The notes: a model not told the origin generated them from the sequence alone. A stretch of 64,000 bases of DNA from Paenibacillus timonensis (GCF_009725205.1 NZ_WNZY01000021.1:21615-85614), one strand, 5' to 3'; counted from the first letter of the stretch, positions 34,181-43,368 are shown. Program-made: numbers and translations.

Positions 34181-35098
34181 TTGGATTACCGCGTGGACAT
34201 TGCATTTGAACCCCGGTACGAGCTGCTCAGTAGTCTACATACGATGATATGCCGCAAATCGCATAAGAAGATCGACCTGGCCCCGGCCTGGGTGAAGGAC
34301 ACCCTAAAGCAGGTCACACCAGATCTCGGCTCCGTTCTTGGCGATATGGAAGTTGACGGCGATTGGAAAACTACATATTTGCTCTCCTATCTATCCCCGG
34401 AGGGGTCTTCATCCGAGGAATTTCTGGCCTGGCTGGAAGCGAAGACGCCGGGGGATCTGTATGAGTTGATTGCGGAGTACACCCAACAGTTTCCGAAGGA
34501 TATGGGGCAGTTTCGTTCCCGCACTTTGAAGGTGTTAACCGACTGGCACGACCAGTATTTCCGTAATCTAGAGCCGGGGGTGATCGGCGCTTTGCGTTCC
34601 GAAGCGGAGGAGCGGAAGGCCGAGCTGGCTATCGTTGAACCGGCGTCATTCATTGAACGAACGACGAACGGGTTGACGTTTATGCCAAAGGAGGGATTAG
34701 AGAAGCTGCTACTGATCCCGCAATACCATTTTCAACCGATGAACGTCATTTATCACTTTGGTAAAATCACGATATGCCATTATTCGGCTCGGATCTATCT
34801 GGGCGGCGAGACGGATTTTCCTCCTCATGAATACCGTATGATCCGGGCGCTGGCTGAACAGAGCCGGTTAAAAATCCTGCGTTATTTGAGCGGCGGTCCC
34901 CGAACGTTTACGGAAATCGTCCGTCATTTGAAGCTGTCTAAGGGGATCACACATGATCATGTGTCTAAACTCCGCAGTGGGGGCTTCCTTAGAGCCCATT
35001 TCGACGGGGAAACGGTGTCCGAATACAGCTTGCGACCCGAAATGCTGGACGTGATACATCGGAAACTGGTTGATTATATCGTTAACGTAAACTTATAA
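34181..35098 (+). CDS. ArsR-family winged-helix regulator with a long N-terminal domain
   Basis: The 305-aa protein carries an ArsR/SmtB-type winged helix at its C-terminus (about 220-295: MIRALAEQSRLKILRYLSGG, FTEIVRHLKLSKGITHDHVSKL). It is preceded by about 215 residues with no motif I recognise, resembling the large N-terminal part of some ArsR-like proteins in Gram-positives. I see no Cys-rich metal-binding site, so metal sensing is unlikely. The start is TTG 34181, with AAAGGGG 9 nt upstream. It is separated from the transporter operon by a terminator and a new promoter. It is the likely local regulator of that operon, by position only. Confidence 0.8.
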   Translation: MDYRVDIAFEPRYELLSSLHTMICRKSHKKIDLAPAWVKDTLKQVTPDLGSVLGDMEVDGDWKTTYLLSYLSPEGSSSEEFLAWLEAKTPGDLYELIAEYTQQFPKDMGQFRSRTLKVLTDWHDQYFRNLEPGVIGALRSEAEERKAELAIVEPASFIERTTNGLTFMPKEGLEKLLLIPQYHFQPMNVIYHFGKITICHYSARIYLGGETDFPPHEYRMIRALAEQSRLKILRYLSGGPRTFTEIVRHLKLSKGITHDHVSKLRSGGFLRAHFDGETVSEYSLRPEMLDVIHRKLVDYIVNVNL

Positions 35099-35119
35099 GC
35101 GTCAGAGATGTCTGGCAAA

Positions 35120-35162
35120 GACGATTTCGCACCGTGTGGACGGCGGCGGAGTCGTTTTTTTT
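35120..35162 (+). terminator. Terminator after the ArsR-type gene
   Basis: ACGATTTCGCACCG pairs imperfectly (several G-U) with CGGCGGCGGAGTCGT, followed by a run of eight T (35155-35162). Confidence 0.65.
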
Positions 35163-35216
35163 ATGGTGTCATGATTGTTTAATTCTCTGAATAAAGAAAG
35201 ATTAATAAGTTCTCTA

Positions 35217-35245
35217 TTTACAGAACAGGCACCCTTTCGTATAAT
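35217..35245 (+). promoter_or_regulatory. Sigma-A promoter of the oligopeptide transporter operon
   Basis: TTTACA (35217-35222) and TATAAT (35240-35245) with a 17-nt spacer, 85 bp before the binding-protein gene. A short A-rich hairpin GCCT-AAAAAAA-GGC lies in the leader. Confidence 0.85.
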
Positions 35246-35329
35246 AGGAGCATTAAATACAACTTATCTCATCGGAATTAACGTCTATTGTAAGGTTTCG
35301 CCTAAAAAAAGGCAAATCGGAGGGAGAGA

Positions 35330-37093
35330 GTGAAACTAATGAAGAGAAATCGAATGACCGCATTGATGACTTTATTATTGTCCGGGGCTTTGGTATTGGC
35401 CGCCTGCGGCGGGAACGGAGGCAACAACACCTCGCAGGGAGGGGAATCGGCATCGGCACAGTCTGGGAACGGCCAGAATACAGCCGAGGGGAGCAACACC
35501 AACTCGGCGGCAGGGAGTGTGCTGGAGTTCACTCCAGCCAGTGATATGTCTAAATTGCCAGCGGTCGCTAAAGGACGCACCGATACCATTATCGTTGGCT
35601 TGACCGACCCGAGCGGCGCGTTCACGCCCTATTTCCAACAGAGTGGATATGATGGCAACGTATCGTCGCTGCTGTATACCCCTCTAGTGACGGTGGATGA
35701 CAAAGGGTTGCCTACGCCGGGCCTCGCCGAAAGCTGGGAGGTTTCTGAGGATCAGCTGACGTATACGTACCATTTGCGCAAGGACTTGAAGTTCAGCGAC
35801 GGTTCGCCAATGACCGCGGACGACGTGGCTTTCACCTGGACGCTGCTCCACGACAAAGCTTACGATGGGGACTCTCAGATCCCAACGCTACATATTGTTG
35901 GCGGCGAGGCTTATAAGGAAGGGAAGGCTAGCAGTATCTCCGGCATCTCTGTTAAAGATCCGCAGACCGTATCGGTAACGCTCGAGCAGCCGAACGCGAC
36001 GGCGCTGGTGCTGCTCGGCAGTGACGTCTTGTCTAAAGCATACTACGGTAAGGATTACAAGTACGGGCAACTCGACTACATTAAGAAGTTGCACGAGAAG
36101 CCGGTTGGCAACGGACCGTACGTGTTGGATAAATTCATTCCGGGGCAAGAGGTGCGTTACGTCGCCAATCCGTATTACTATGCAGGCAAACCGAAAACTG
36201 AGAAGTTTATTTATAAAACATCCGAAGGCGACGTCTGGCAGTACCTGGAGACGGGCGAAGTGGATTACGCTTCCTTCAGCGCGACGACCGAGAACATCGA
36301 TAAGCTGAAAAGCATGGGCTTCGTCAATATCCTGCCTTACACGCCAAGCACCTACGGTTATCTGCAATTGAATTTGGAGCATGAAGCGCTTAAGGATAAG
36401 AGCGTTCGCCAAGCGCTGACTTATGGCCTGGACCGCCAAAGCATCTATGTCGAAGCGAACCAGGGCGCCGGGGAGGTCGCCAATATTCCGGCTTCGCCGA
36501 TCTCCTGGGCCTACACGGAAGAAGGAATCAACAAATATGACTATGATCCGGACAAAGCCAATCAACTACTGGACGAAGCCGGTTGGGCTAAAGGTTCGGA
36601 CGGTATCCGCGAGAAGGACGGCAAGAAGTTGACCATCCATTTCCTCGGCTCCAAAAACGCACAGATCGATGTTTTTATCGCCGTTGCCACAGAGAACTTC
36701 GCCGCAATCGGCGTCGACTTCCAGCCGGAGGTGTTCGCAGACTTCAACGCGTTGGTCTCCAAGGTAGAGGGCGGCGACTACGATATGGCTTCCTTCTCCA
36801 CGCCGATGTTGGCCGACCCTTCGGACGGCGTATTGCAGTTCGTTGACGGGGAAATCAAGGGTTACGACAATCCGAAGGTGAAGGAGCTATATGAAAAAGC
36901 GCTAAGCACCAGCGACATTGAACAACGTAAGGCGACCTATCAAGAGCTGTTCCAACTGTTAAACGACGAACTGCCGATCATCTTCACCAACTACAAGAAG
37001 ACGGTATATGCTTATAACGGACGCATCCAGAATCTGTCAGTCAGCCCGTTCACCGGCCTGTCTTCCAGTTTGCCGAACTGGACACTAGAGTAG
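35330..37093 (+). CDS. Oligopeptide ABC transporter substrate-binding lipoprotein (OppA-like)
   Basis: A 587-aa extracytoplasmic solute-binding protein of family 5 (SBP_bac_5), which binds oligopeptides, nickel or similar ligands. Residues 1-25 form a lipoprotein signal peptide with lipobox VLAAC, followed by a Gly/Asn/Ser/Gln-rich linker (about 26-65). Domain motifs include LAESWEVSEDQLTYTYHLRK (about 132-151) and GNGPYVLDKF. Start choice is between GTG 35330 (GGAGG 6 nt upstream) and ATG 35339; the earlier one has the better spacing. A G/C-rich stem-loop separates it from the permease genes. The ligand cannot be told from sequence; four downstream genes complete a peptide-type transporter. 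Confidence 0.9.
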   Translation: MKLMKRNRMTALMTLLLSGALVLAACGGNGGNNTSQGGESASAQSGNGQNTAEGSNTNSAAGSVLEFTPASDMSKLPAVAKGRTDTIIVGLTDPSGAFTPYFQQSGYDGNVSSLLYTPLVTVDDKGLPTPGLAESWEVSEDQLTYTYHLRKDLKFSDGSPMTADDVAFTWTLLHDKAYDGDSQIPTLHIVGGEAYKEGKASSISGISVKDPQTVSVTLEQPNATALVLLGSDVLSKAYYGKDYKYGQLDYIKKLHEKPVGNGPYVLDKFIPGQEVRYVANPYYYAGKPKTEKFIYKTSEGDVWQYLETGEVDYASFSATTENIDKLKSMGFVNILPYTPSTYGYLQLNLEHEALKDKSVRQALTYGLDRQSIYVEANQGAGEVANIPASPISWAYTEEGINKYDYDPDKANQLLDEAGWAKGSDGIREKDGKKLTIHFLGSKNAQIDVFIAVATENFAAIGVDFQPEVFADFNALVSKVEGGDYDMASFSTPMLADPSDGVLQFVDGEIKGYDNPKVKELYEKALSTSDIEQRKATYQELFQLLNDELPIIFTNYKKTVYAYNGRIQNLSVSPFTGLSSSLPNWTLE

Positions 37094-37115
37094 AATCTTC
37101 ATTTTCGAAAAATCA

Positions 37116-37153
37116 GCCGTTCCCCTCGCGTGCCCAGCATGCGGGGGGACGGC
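37116..37153 (+). other. Intercistronic stem-loop between binding-protein and permease genes
   Basis: GCCGTTCCCCTCGC (37116-37129) pairs with GCGGGGGGACGGC (37141-37153). No T-tract follows, so it is more likely an mRNA-stabilising or partial-attenuation hairpin that keeps binding-protein mRNA in excess over permease mRNA. Confidence 0.65.
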
Positions 37154-37174
37154 TTGTCTAAGGAGTGCGACGAG

Positions 37175-38128
37175 ATGAGTGCTTATATCACCAAGCGATT
37201 GATCTATATGGCGGCGATCCTGCTGGCTGCCTCGCTCCTGATCTTCTGCTTGTACGCGTTGACGCCGGGCGACTTCATCAGTGGAAACATCAAGCTGACG
37301 CCGGAACGCAAGAACGAGCTGCGGGAGATCTACGGTTTAAATAAGCCGGTGCTGGAACGGTACGCCGTTTGGATTAAAAATGCGTTTCACGGCGATTTCG
37401 GCTATTCGCTGGCTCAACAGAAGCCGGTGTTAGCTTTGTTCAACGATTATATCTGGAACTCGTTCCTGCTGGCCGCGGTATCGACGTTCCTCACCTGGTT
37501 TATCGCTGTCATCATTGGCGTAATTTCTGCCTACAAGCAATATTCCTGGTTCGACACGCTGGTGCTGGTGCTGATCTTCGCTGCCATGTCGTTGCCGTCC
37601 TTTTTCATCGGCTTGTTCCTGATCAAGATCCTGGCTGTTGATTTCAAATGGCTGCCGCCGGGCGGGATGATTACAACGGGGAGCAACGCCACCGGGTTGG
37701 CCTACGTGAAGGAGGTCATTCACCATATGACCTTGCCGGTGATCGTCATGACCATTCTCGGCGTTGGCTCGCTGACCCGTTACTTCCGGACCAACATGAT
37801 CGACGTGATCAAGCAGGATTATATTCGAACGGCCCGCGCTAAGGGGCTGAAGGAGAGTAAAGTGCTCTACCGCCATGCGTTGCGAAACGCGTTGCTTCCG
37901 GCGATCACGCTGGTGGGCTTTGAGCTGCCCGCGTTATTCGGCGGTTCGTTGATCATTGAGAAGATCTTCAACTGGCCGGGGATTGGGCAGCTGTATATGT
38001 CCTCTTTTTCCGTTCGAGATTACCCGTTGTTGATGGGATTCACGATGCTAATTGCGATCTTGACCGTGATTGGAACGCTGTTGTCGGATTTGCTGTACCA
38101 AATCGCCGACCCGCGCGTCCGGTTGTAA
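37175..38128 (+). CDS. Oligopeptide ABC transporter permease, OppB/DppB type
   Basis: A 317-aa inner-membrane permease of the binding-protein-dependent family, first of the two membrane subunits. It has an N-terminal helix (about 9-29), the family motif TPGDF after it, four to five further helices, and the EAA cytosolic loop (DYIRTARAKGLKESKVLYRH, about 220-239) that contacts the ATPases. ATG 37175 has AAGGAGTG 7-8 nt upstream; the frame runs open from 37130 without a site. It is followed by the second permease after 16 bp. Confidence 0.92.
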   Translation: MSAYITKRLIYMAAILLAASLLIFCLYALTPGDFISGNIKLTPERKNELREIYGLNKPVLERYAVWIKNAFHGDFGYSLAQQKPVLALFNDYIWNSFLLAAVSTFLTWFIAVIIGVISAYKQYSWFDTLVLVLIFAAMSLPSFFIGLFLIKILAVDFKWLPPGGMITTGSNATGLAYVKEVIHHMTLPVIVMTILGVGSLTRYFRTNMIDVIKQDYIRTARAKGLKESKVLYRHALRNALLPAITLVGFELPALFGGSLIIEKIFNWPGIGQLYMSSFSVRDYPLLMGFTMLIAILTVIGTLLSDLLYQIADPRVRL

Positions 38129-38144
38129 TAGGGGGCAGAAATAA

Positions 38145-39083
38145 ATGAATTCTTCGATATCAGGGAAGCTGTCGCAGCCGGGCCAAGCGGCCGTACCTTC
38201 GGCTGCAGCCAAGAAGCCGTCGCTTTGGCGGCAGTCGCTGCGCCGGCTATTTCGCAATAAACTTGCTATGTTGGGATTTGTAGTAGTGGTCTTCATGTTT
38301 CTTGCCTGCTTCTTGGGGCCGGTGTTCTCGCCCTATACGGATAACAAAATCCAAATGTCACTGATGAACAAACCGCCGAGCTGGCAGCATTGGCTAGGCA
38401 CCGACAAGCTGGGACGTGACGTATTGACCCGAGTACTACAGGCGGGGCGTATCTCGTTGACGGTAGGCTTGGCCTCGATGGTGTTGTCCGTCTTCTTGGG
38501 TACACTTCTTGGCGCAATCGCCGGATATTACCGTGGGATCGTGGACCAAGTCATCATGCGGCTTGCCGATTTGCTATTAACGATTCCCGGGCTGCCGCTG
38601 CTGTTTATCTCCGGCGCTCTGCTGTCGGAGTGGAAGGTACCAACCGACTACCGCATGTACATCGTCATGCTCATGCTTAGCTTGGTGAACTGGCCGGGAT
38701 TGGCGAGGATGATCCGCGGGCAGATGCTTAGCCTGCGGGAGCGAGAATTCATGCAGGCGGCTGTGGTACTTGGACTGCGCGACCGGCGCAAACTGGTTCA
38801 TCACTTGCTGCCAAACCTCGTTCCTCTAATTATCGTGATGGCCACCTTGAATATTGGCGGGGCGATTTTAAGTGAATCAGTGCTCAGCTTCTTCGGACTC
38901 GGTGTCATGCCGCCGACGCCGACCTGGGGCAATATGATTGACGCCGCCAACAATATGATCGACTTTCAGGAGCATCCTTGGTTATGGATTCCGCCGGGAT
39001 TGTCCATTTTCGCTACCGTTATCGCCATTAACTTGTTCGGCGACGGCCTGCGTGACGTGCTGGACCCCAAAATGAACAGGTAG
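38145..39083 (+). CDS. Oligopeptide ABC transporter permease, OppC/DppC type
   Basis: A 312-aa second permease subunit. The N-terminal cytosolic tail (about 1-38, Pro/Ala/Lys-rich) ends in the OppC N-terminal segment LFRNKLAMLGFVVVV. The family motif HWLGTDKLGRDVLTRVLQAG (20 residues) lies near 83-102. Five further helices and the EAA loop (REFMQAAVVLGLRDRRKLVH) near 200 follow. AGGGGGCAG precedes ATG 38145. The first ATPase gene starts 11 bp after the stop. Confidence 0.93.
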   Translation: MNSSISGKLSQPGQAAVPSAAAKKPSLWRQSLRRLFRNKLAMLGFVVVVFMFLACFLGPVFSPYTDNKIQMSLMNKPPSWQHWLGTDKLGRDVLTRVLQAGRISLTVGLASMVLSVFLGTLLGAIAGYYRGIVDQVIMRLADLLLTIPGLPLLFISGALLSEWKVPTDYRMYIVMLMLSLVNWPGLARMIRGQMLSLREREFMQAAVVLGLRDRRKLVHHLLPNLVPLIIVMATLNIGGAILSESVLSFFGLGVMPPTPTWGNMIDAANNMIDFQEHPWLWIPPGLSIFATVIAINLFGDGLRDVLDPKMNR

Positions 39084-39094
39084 GTGAAGAAACG

Positions 39095-40078
39095 ATGTCG
39101 ACTTTGCTGGAGATAGACCGGCTGAGCACGCATTTCAAAACAGAAGAGGGACGGATCAAAGCGGTTGACGAAGTGAGCCTGCGGATTAAGCCCGGGGAAA
39201 CGGTTTGTATCGTTGGGGAGTCGGGCTGCGGCAAAAGCGTAACCGCAATGTCGATCATGGGATTGCTGCAAAGCGGCCCTGGGGTGGAGATCGGCGGGCA
39301 AATCCAATTTGGAGATACCGAATTGTTATCCTTAGATAAAAACCATCTGCGCGCCATTCGCGGCCATGAAATCGCGATGATTTTTCAGGAACCCATGTCT
39401 TCGCTGAATCCGGTGCTGACGATCGGGGAACAGTTGATTGAGCCGATGGGGCTTCACTTAAAGTTGAGCAAGAAGGAGGCCCGCAAACGCGCTTTAGAAT
39501 TGATCGAGCAGGTAGGAATCTCCCGGCCGGAGCAGATCATGAAGAGTTATCCGCACGAGCTAAGCGGCGGGATGCTGCAGCGGATTATGATCGCCATTGC
39601 GATCTCCTGCCAGCCGAAACTGCTGATCGCGGACGAACCAACCACCGCGCTCGACGTAACGATTCAGGCGCAGATCCTCGATATGCTGCGGCAAATCAAG
39701 GCGGAATCGGATATGTCGATTCTGCTGATCACCCATGATCTGGGTGTCGTCGCCGAAATGGCCGATTACGTCGTGGTGATGTATGCCGGTAAAGTCGTTG
39801 AAGAAGGTGAAGTGACCGCGTTGTTCGAATCGCCGAAGCATCCTTACACGCAAGGTTTGTTGAAATCGAAGCCAGTGCTGGGCCAGCGTCAGGGTGAATT
39901 GTTCTCGATCCCGGGCCAAGTGCCGAATCTGCTGGAATTGCAGCCTTCGTGTTATTTCCAGGACCGCTGCGCGCATTGTATGGAGATTTGCCGGACGAAT
40001 GAGCCGGCGTTGAAGTCGGTCGGAGGCGGTCAGAAAGCAGCTTGCTGGCTGTATGAGGAGGAGAAACGCCATGGGTGA
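39095..40078 (+). CDS. Oligopeptide ABC transporter ATP-binding protein, OppD/DppD type
   Basis: A 327-aa ATPase. Walker A is GESGCGKS (about 44-51), the signature LSGGMLQRI near 155, Walker [14 protein letters not shown] near 175 and the switch His in LLITHDLG. The C-terminal oligopeptide/dipeptide transporter extension (about 235-320) has the Cys-rich segment [19 protein letters not shown] (19 residues), seen in OppD/DppD proteins that bind a [4Fe-4S] cluster. The last 8 nt overlap the next gene. Confidence 0.94.
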   Translation: MSTLLEIDRLSTHFKTEEGRIKAVDEVSLRIKPGETVCIVGESGCGKSVTAMSIMGLLQSGPGVEIGGQIQFGDTELLSLDKNHLRAIRGHEIAMIFQEPMSSLNPVLTIGEQLIEPMGLHLKLSKKEARKRALELIEQVGISRPEQIMKSYPHELSGGMLQRIMIAIAISCQPKLLIADEPTTALDVTIQAQILDMLRQIKAESDMSILLITHDLGVVAEMADYVVVMYAGKVVEEGEVTALFESPKHPYTQGLLKSKPVLGQRQGELFSIPGQVPNLLELQPSCYFQDRCAHCMEICRTNEPALKSVGGGQKAACWLYEEEKRHG

Positions 40079-41036
40079 GCCGCTGCTTACAGTACGGCAT
40101 TTGAAGAAATATTTTCCGGTCAAGACGGGGCTCTTGCAACGGACAACGGGACAGGTGAAAGCGGTAGACGACATCAGCCTCACGATTCAGCCCGGGGAAA
40201 CCTTTGGTTTGGTTGGGGAATCGGGCAGCGGTAAGAGTACGGTCGGCCGCAGCATCGTCCGCTTGACGGAGAAAACGGACGGCGACATCCTGTTCAAAGG
40301 CACGGATCTTTACACGTTACCGGAGGAAGAACTGCGCCGCTTGAGACCGAAGCTGCAAATGATTTTTCAGGATCCTTATGGTTCCTTGAATCCCCGGATT
40401 CGGGTTGGTGACGCGATCGGCGAAGCTTTGCTTGATCATGGGTTGCTGCCGAAGGGGGAGATTCGTGACCGGGTGCTGGAGGTGCTGGCTTCGTGCGGGT
40501 TATCCTCCTATCATATCGATCGTTACCCGCACGAGTTCTCCGGCGGGCAGCGCCAACGAATTGGGATCGCGCGGGCGCTGATTCTGAATCCCGAGCTGAT
40601 GATCGCTGACGAACCGGTGTCCGCATTGGATGTGTCCATTCAGGCGCAGATCATCAACCTGTTTCGCAAGTTGCAGGAGACACGTGGGTTAACGTATCTG
40701 TTTATCTCCCATGATTTGAGCGTGGTGGAGCATCTTTGCACACAGGTTGGGGTCATGTATTTGGGCGGGATGGTCGAAATGGCCTCGCGGGACGAGTTGT
40801 TCGGACATCCGCTTCATCCTTATACCAAGGCATTGCTGTCGGCTGTGCCCCTGCCGATTCCTCGCCTGAAGCGGGAGCGGATTATTCTGAAAGGGGACAT
40901 TCCGAGCCCGGCCAATCCGCCTTCCGGCTGCAAGTTTCATACCCGATGTCCGTTCGCCACGGCCGAGTGCAAGCAGCGGGTACCGGAATTCCGTGACGTT
41001 GGCGGAGGGCATTACGTCGCGTGCCATTTCGTATAA
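40071..41036 (+). CDS. Oligopeptide ABC transporter ATP-binding protein, OppF/DppF type
   Basis: A 321-aa partner ATPase. Walker A is GESGSGKS, the signature FSGGQRQRIGIARAL, Walker B LMIADEPVSALDV, with the C-terminal extension ending in CKFHTRCPFATAECKQRVPE (20 residues). ATG 40071 is preferred over 40053 because the ribosome site GAGGAGGAG (40055-40063) lies between them. It overlaps the upstream gene by 8 nt, so translation is coupled. It completes a five-gene transporter (binding protein, two permeases, two ATPases). Confidence 0.94.
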   Translation: MGEPLLTVRHLKKYFPVKTGLLQRTTGQVKAVDDISLTIQPGETFGLVGESGSGKSTVGRSIVRLTEKTDGDILFKGTDLYTLPEEELRRLRPKLQMIFQDPYGSLNPRIRVGDAIGEALLDHGLLPKGEIRDRVLEVLASCGLSSYHIDRYPHEFSGGQRQRIGIARALILNPELMIADEPVSALDVSIQAQIINLFRKLQETRGLTYLFISHDLSVVEHLCTQVGVMYLGGMVEMASRDELFGHPLHPYTKALLSAVPLPIPRLKRERIILKGDIPSPANPPSGCKFHTRCPFATAECKQRVPEFRDVGGGHYVACHFV

Positions 41037-41065
41037 ATGTAGAGCTATGAAGGGAGGACTTCGGA

Positions 41066-41530
41066 ATGATGACGGCACCAAGCGTCAGCTTACCGCAGCC
41101 TTATGCGCTTCGCCTGGAGACGATTCGGGCGAAGGGAATGGAAGAGAATGCGGCCTTGGAGTTGCTGGAGCGGAACAGTGCGGCGGAATGGCAGGAGAGA
41201 ATTAATCCGGAGCTGCAGTGGGACGGATTTGCCGAGTATGTCCGGGAGCATGTTGAAGAGGTTAAACAGGCTTATCTTGAGGGTTACCGGTTTAAATTCA
41301 TGACCGTCGGAGGCTTGCGCAGCTTGCTGCAGATCAAATTTGGGTTACAGGCCGGTCAGGATTACGTGTATGACGAGAATAATCACGGTTTCTCCGGCGT
41401 GAAGCTGAAGGAAGCAGACTATCGGAGCCTGCGAATGCTGTCCCCTGATTACTGGGAGATCCGGATCGATCAGAAGGACTCGGACCGCGGGTTGCTGGAG
41501 CTGCGAATCGAGCATAAATATGGGGATTAA
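41066..41530 (+). CDS. Uncharacterised 154-aa protein downstream of the transporter
   Basis: I do not recognise this protein. It is coding: AAGGGAGGAC sits 7 nt before ATG 41066, codon use matches its neighbours, and a terminator follows. It is soluble, mixed alpha/beta by eye, and acidic, with no Cys, no signal peptide and no membrane helix. Notable segments are LQWDGFAEYVREHVEEVKQA (about 51-70) and YVYDENNHGFSGVKLKEADY (about 106-125). It begins 29 bp after the last ATPase gene, so it is probably the sixth gene of the transporter operon. A cytosolic partner or adaptor is possible, but there is no evidence for any function. Confidence 0.75.
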   Translation: MMTAPSVSLPQPYALRLETIRAKGMEENAALELLERNSAAEWQERINPELQWDGFAEYVREHVEEVKQAYLEGYRFKFMTVGGLRSLLQIKFGLQAGQDYVYDENNHGFSGVKLKEADYRSLRMLSPDYWEIRIDQKDSDRGLLELRIEHKYGD

Positions 41531-41549
41531 TTCTTAATCCTATTCTATC

Positions 41550-41584
41550 GAACTTAAGGCGCGCGTCTTGGGTTCCTTTTTTTT
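41550..41584 (+). terminator. Terminator closing the transporter operon
   Basis: GAACTTAAG (41550-41558) pairs with CTTGGGTTC (41567-41575) through G-U pairs, followed by a run of eight T. Confidence 0.75.
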
Positions 41585-41682
41585 ATAGGGGAGGTTGCCC
41601 TAAAACTGGTTTGAACTCAATCCTCGCTGGAAATGATAGATACGAGAATGTTGAACTCTATCTATTGAAGGGTGGGTAACGG

Positions 41683-42426
41683 ATGAAACAGATCATGTTG
41701 ATTACGGACGGGTGCTCCAATGTCGGAGAAAGTCCGGTGATGGCTGCGGCGCTGGCGAGACAGGAAGGGATCACTGTGAATGTGGTGGGTATCGTGGATT
41801 ACGGTACGATCGGAGAACTGGGGAGTCTGGAAATCTCTGAAATCGCCAAAGCCGGCGGCGGCATGAGCCGAATTGCCGGAACCGAGAACCTGGCGCAAAC
41901 GATGCAGATGCTGACGCGAAAAACGGTCGTACAGACGATCCAACAGGCGGTTCACAAGGAGATCCGGCAAATTCTTGGCGATCAGAAGGTCGGGGACTTG
42001 CCGCCGGAGACGCGTTCGCAGGTCGTGGAAGTGATCGACGAGCTGAGCGAGAGCAGCCCGCTGCAGGTGGCGCTTCTGATTGACGCCAGCGCCAGCATGA
42101 AGCCGAAGCTTCGGGCTGTGGAAGAAGCGATCCGCGACATGATGCTGAGCCTAGGGTCGAGAAAAGGGGAGAGCCAGTTGGCCGTATTCCATTTTCCCGG
42201 CTCGCATAGCGGAGAGGATGCCGTCCTGGACGTGGATTGGACCGGCGATTTGGGATCTGCACGTTCGATCTTCCAGCGTCTCGTCATGAGAGGGGCAACG
42301 CCAACGGGACCGGCGCTCTTGAAGGTGATGGATTTTATGCGATATGGTACACTGAATGAACATGGTAAGTCTTGGCGTGAGAAGACGGAGGGACAAGATG
42401 GAATCCTCGGCGACTACGTCGTCTAA
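41683..42426 (+). CDS. yabS: VWA-domain protein YabS
   Basis: A 247-aa protein of the YabS family, under sporulation (sigma-E/F-type) control in B. subtilis, of unknown biochemical role. It has two VWA-like halves: an N-terminal one (MLITDGCSNVGESP) and a second with a MIDAS-like DASASMKPK motif near residue 130 and the later TPTGPAL Thr. The end runs past the yabT start by 29 bp and its last ~20 residues are variable. Synteny with yabT and tilS is conserved; the tRNA-spoIIE neighbourhood is split by the transporter insertion. Confidence 0.9.
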   Translation: MKQIMLITDGCSNVGESPVMAAALARQEGITVNVVGIVDYGTIGELGSLEISEIAKAGGGMSRIAGTENLAQTMQMLTRKTVVQTIQQAVHKEIRQILGDQKVGDLPPETRSQVVEVIDELSESSPLQVALLIDASASMKPKLRAVEEAIRDMMLSLGSRKGESQLAVFHFPGSHSGEDAVLDVDWTGDLGSARSIFQRLVMRGATPTGPALLKVMDFMRYGTLNEHGKSWREKTEGQDGILGDYVV

Positions 42427-43351
42427 AATCAACCTGCCGCAGGGAACGCGGATAACCGGACGCTGGAACGGGGGACGGTATATCATCCAGCGCTTGCTGG
42501 GGCAAGGGGCTAACGGCGTCGTATTCCTGGTGAAACGGGAGAAGAACGGAAAATTATACGCCCTGAAGCTGGGCTTTGATACGCTGGACATCCAATCGGA
42601 GATCAATGTGCTAAAAGCGTTGCAGCGTCAAGGAAGGCGGCGGGGCGCGGCGGAACGGGATCTCAATTACCTGGTGGAGGTGGACGACTTCACTTTCCAG
42701 GGGAGGGAGATTCCTTTCTACGTTATGCGCTATGTACAAGGGGAGCCGCTGCGTGCCTTCTTGGCCCGGCGGGGTCCCCGTTGGCTGGACGTGGTTGGCC
42801 TCCAACTGCTTCAGCAACTCGGACGACTGCACAACTCCGGCTGGGTGTTTGGCGACCTCAAGCCGGAGAATGTGCTCGCCGGATCCTATGGTGACGTCGA
42901 ACTGATCGACTACGGCGGGGTTACCGGCAAAGGGCGCAGCGTAAAGCAGTTTACGGAGTGGTACGACCGCGGCTTCTGGAGTGCCGGAAGCCGGACGGCG
43001 GACCCGGCCTATGACTGGTTTTCTTTTGCCGTCGTCTGCATTCACTTGCTCGCGGAGACGCCGCTGAAGAAAGCGGCCACTCAATTGCCGCAGACGCGCA
43101 GCCGCAGTGATCTTCTCGCTATCGTCGAGGGGCAGGAGGCGCTCGCGCCATATCGCGCTTGGCTGAAGCGGGCCTTGAACGGGGAGTTCCGCGATACGGC
43201 GGAGGCCTGCCGATTGTGGAAGGAGCTGGTGGCAGACCGCTTCGCTCCGCGGCGTCGGACCCGGCCCTCCACCCCAGGCTGGATCGTAGGCGCATTTGCG
43301 GTGTCAGTGACGCTTCTCGCCTGCGCGCTTTACCTGACTTTTAGATTTTAG
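42398..43351 (+). CDS. yabT: Sporulation Hanks-type Ser/Thr kinase YabT
   Basis: YabT is a DNA-activated, membrane-anchored kinase that in B. subtilis phosphorylates RecA and others during sporulation. The 317-aa product has a Gly loop (LGQGANGVVFLVKR, about 33-46), the Lys strand (LYALKLGF), a catalytic loop reading GWVFGDLKPENVL, and DYGG in place of DFG. The usual His of HRD is thus Phe-Gly-Asp here, while Asp, Lys and Asn are kept, so activity is expected. A C-terminal transmembrane helix (about 292-312) follows an Arg-rich stretch that could bind DNA. ATG 42398 has GGAGGG upstream and overlaps yabS by 29 nt. Confidence 0.92.
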   Translation: MESSATTSSKINLPQGTRITGRWNGGRYIIQRLLGQGANGVVFLVKREKNGKLYALKLGFDTLDIQSEINVLKALQRQGRRRGAAERDLNYLVEVDDFTFQGREIPFYVMRYVQGEPLRAFLARRGPRWLDVVGLQLLQQLGRLHNSGWVFGDLKPENVLAGSYGDVELIDYGGVTGKGRSVKQFTEWYDRGFWSAGSRTADPAYDWFSFAVVCIHLLAETPLKKAATQLPQTRSRSDLLAIVEGQEALAPYRAWLKRALNGEFRDTAEACRLWKELVADRFAPRRRTRPSTPGWIVGAFAVSVTLLACALYLTFRF

Positions 43352-43368
43352 GGGAGGGGGATGCCCCG

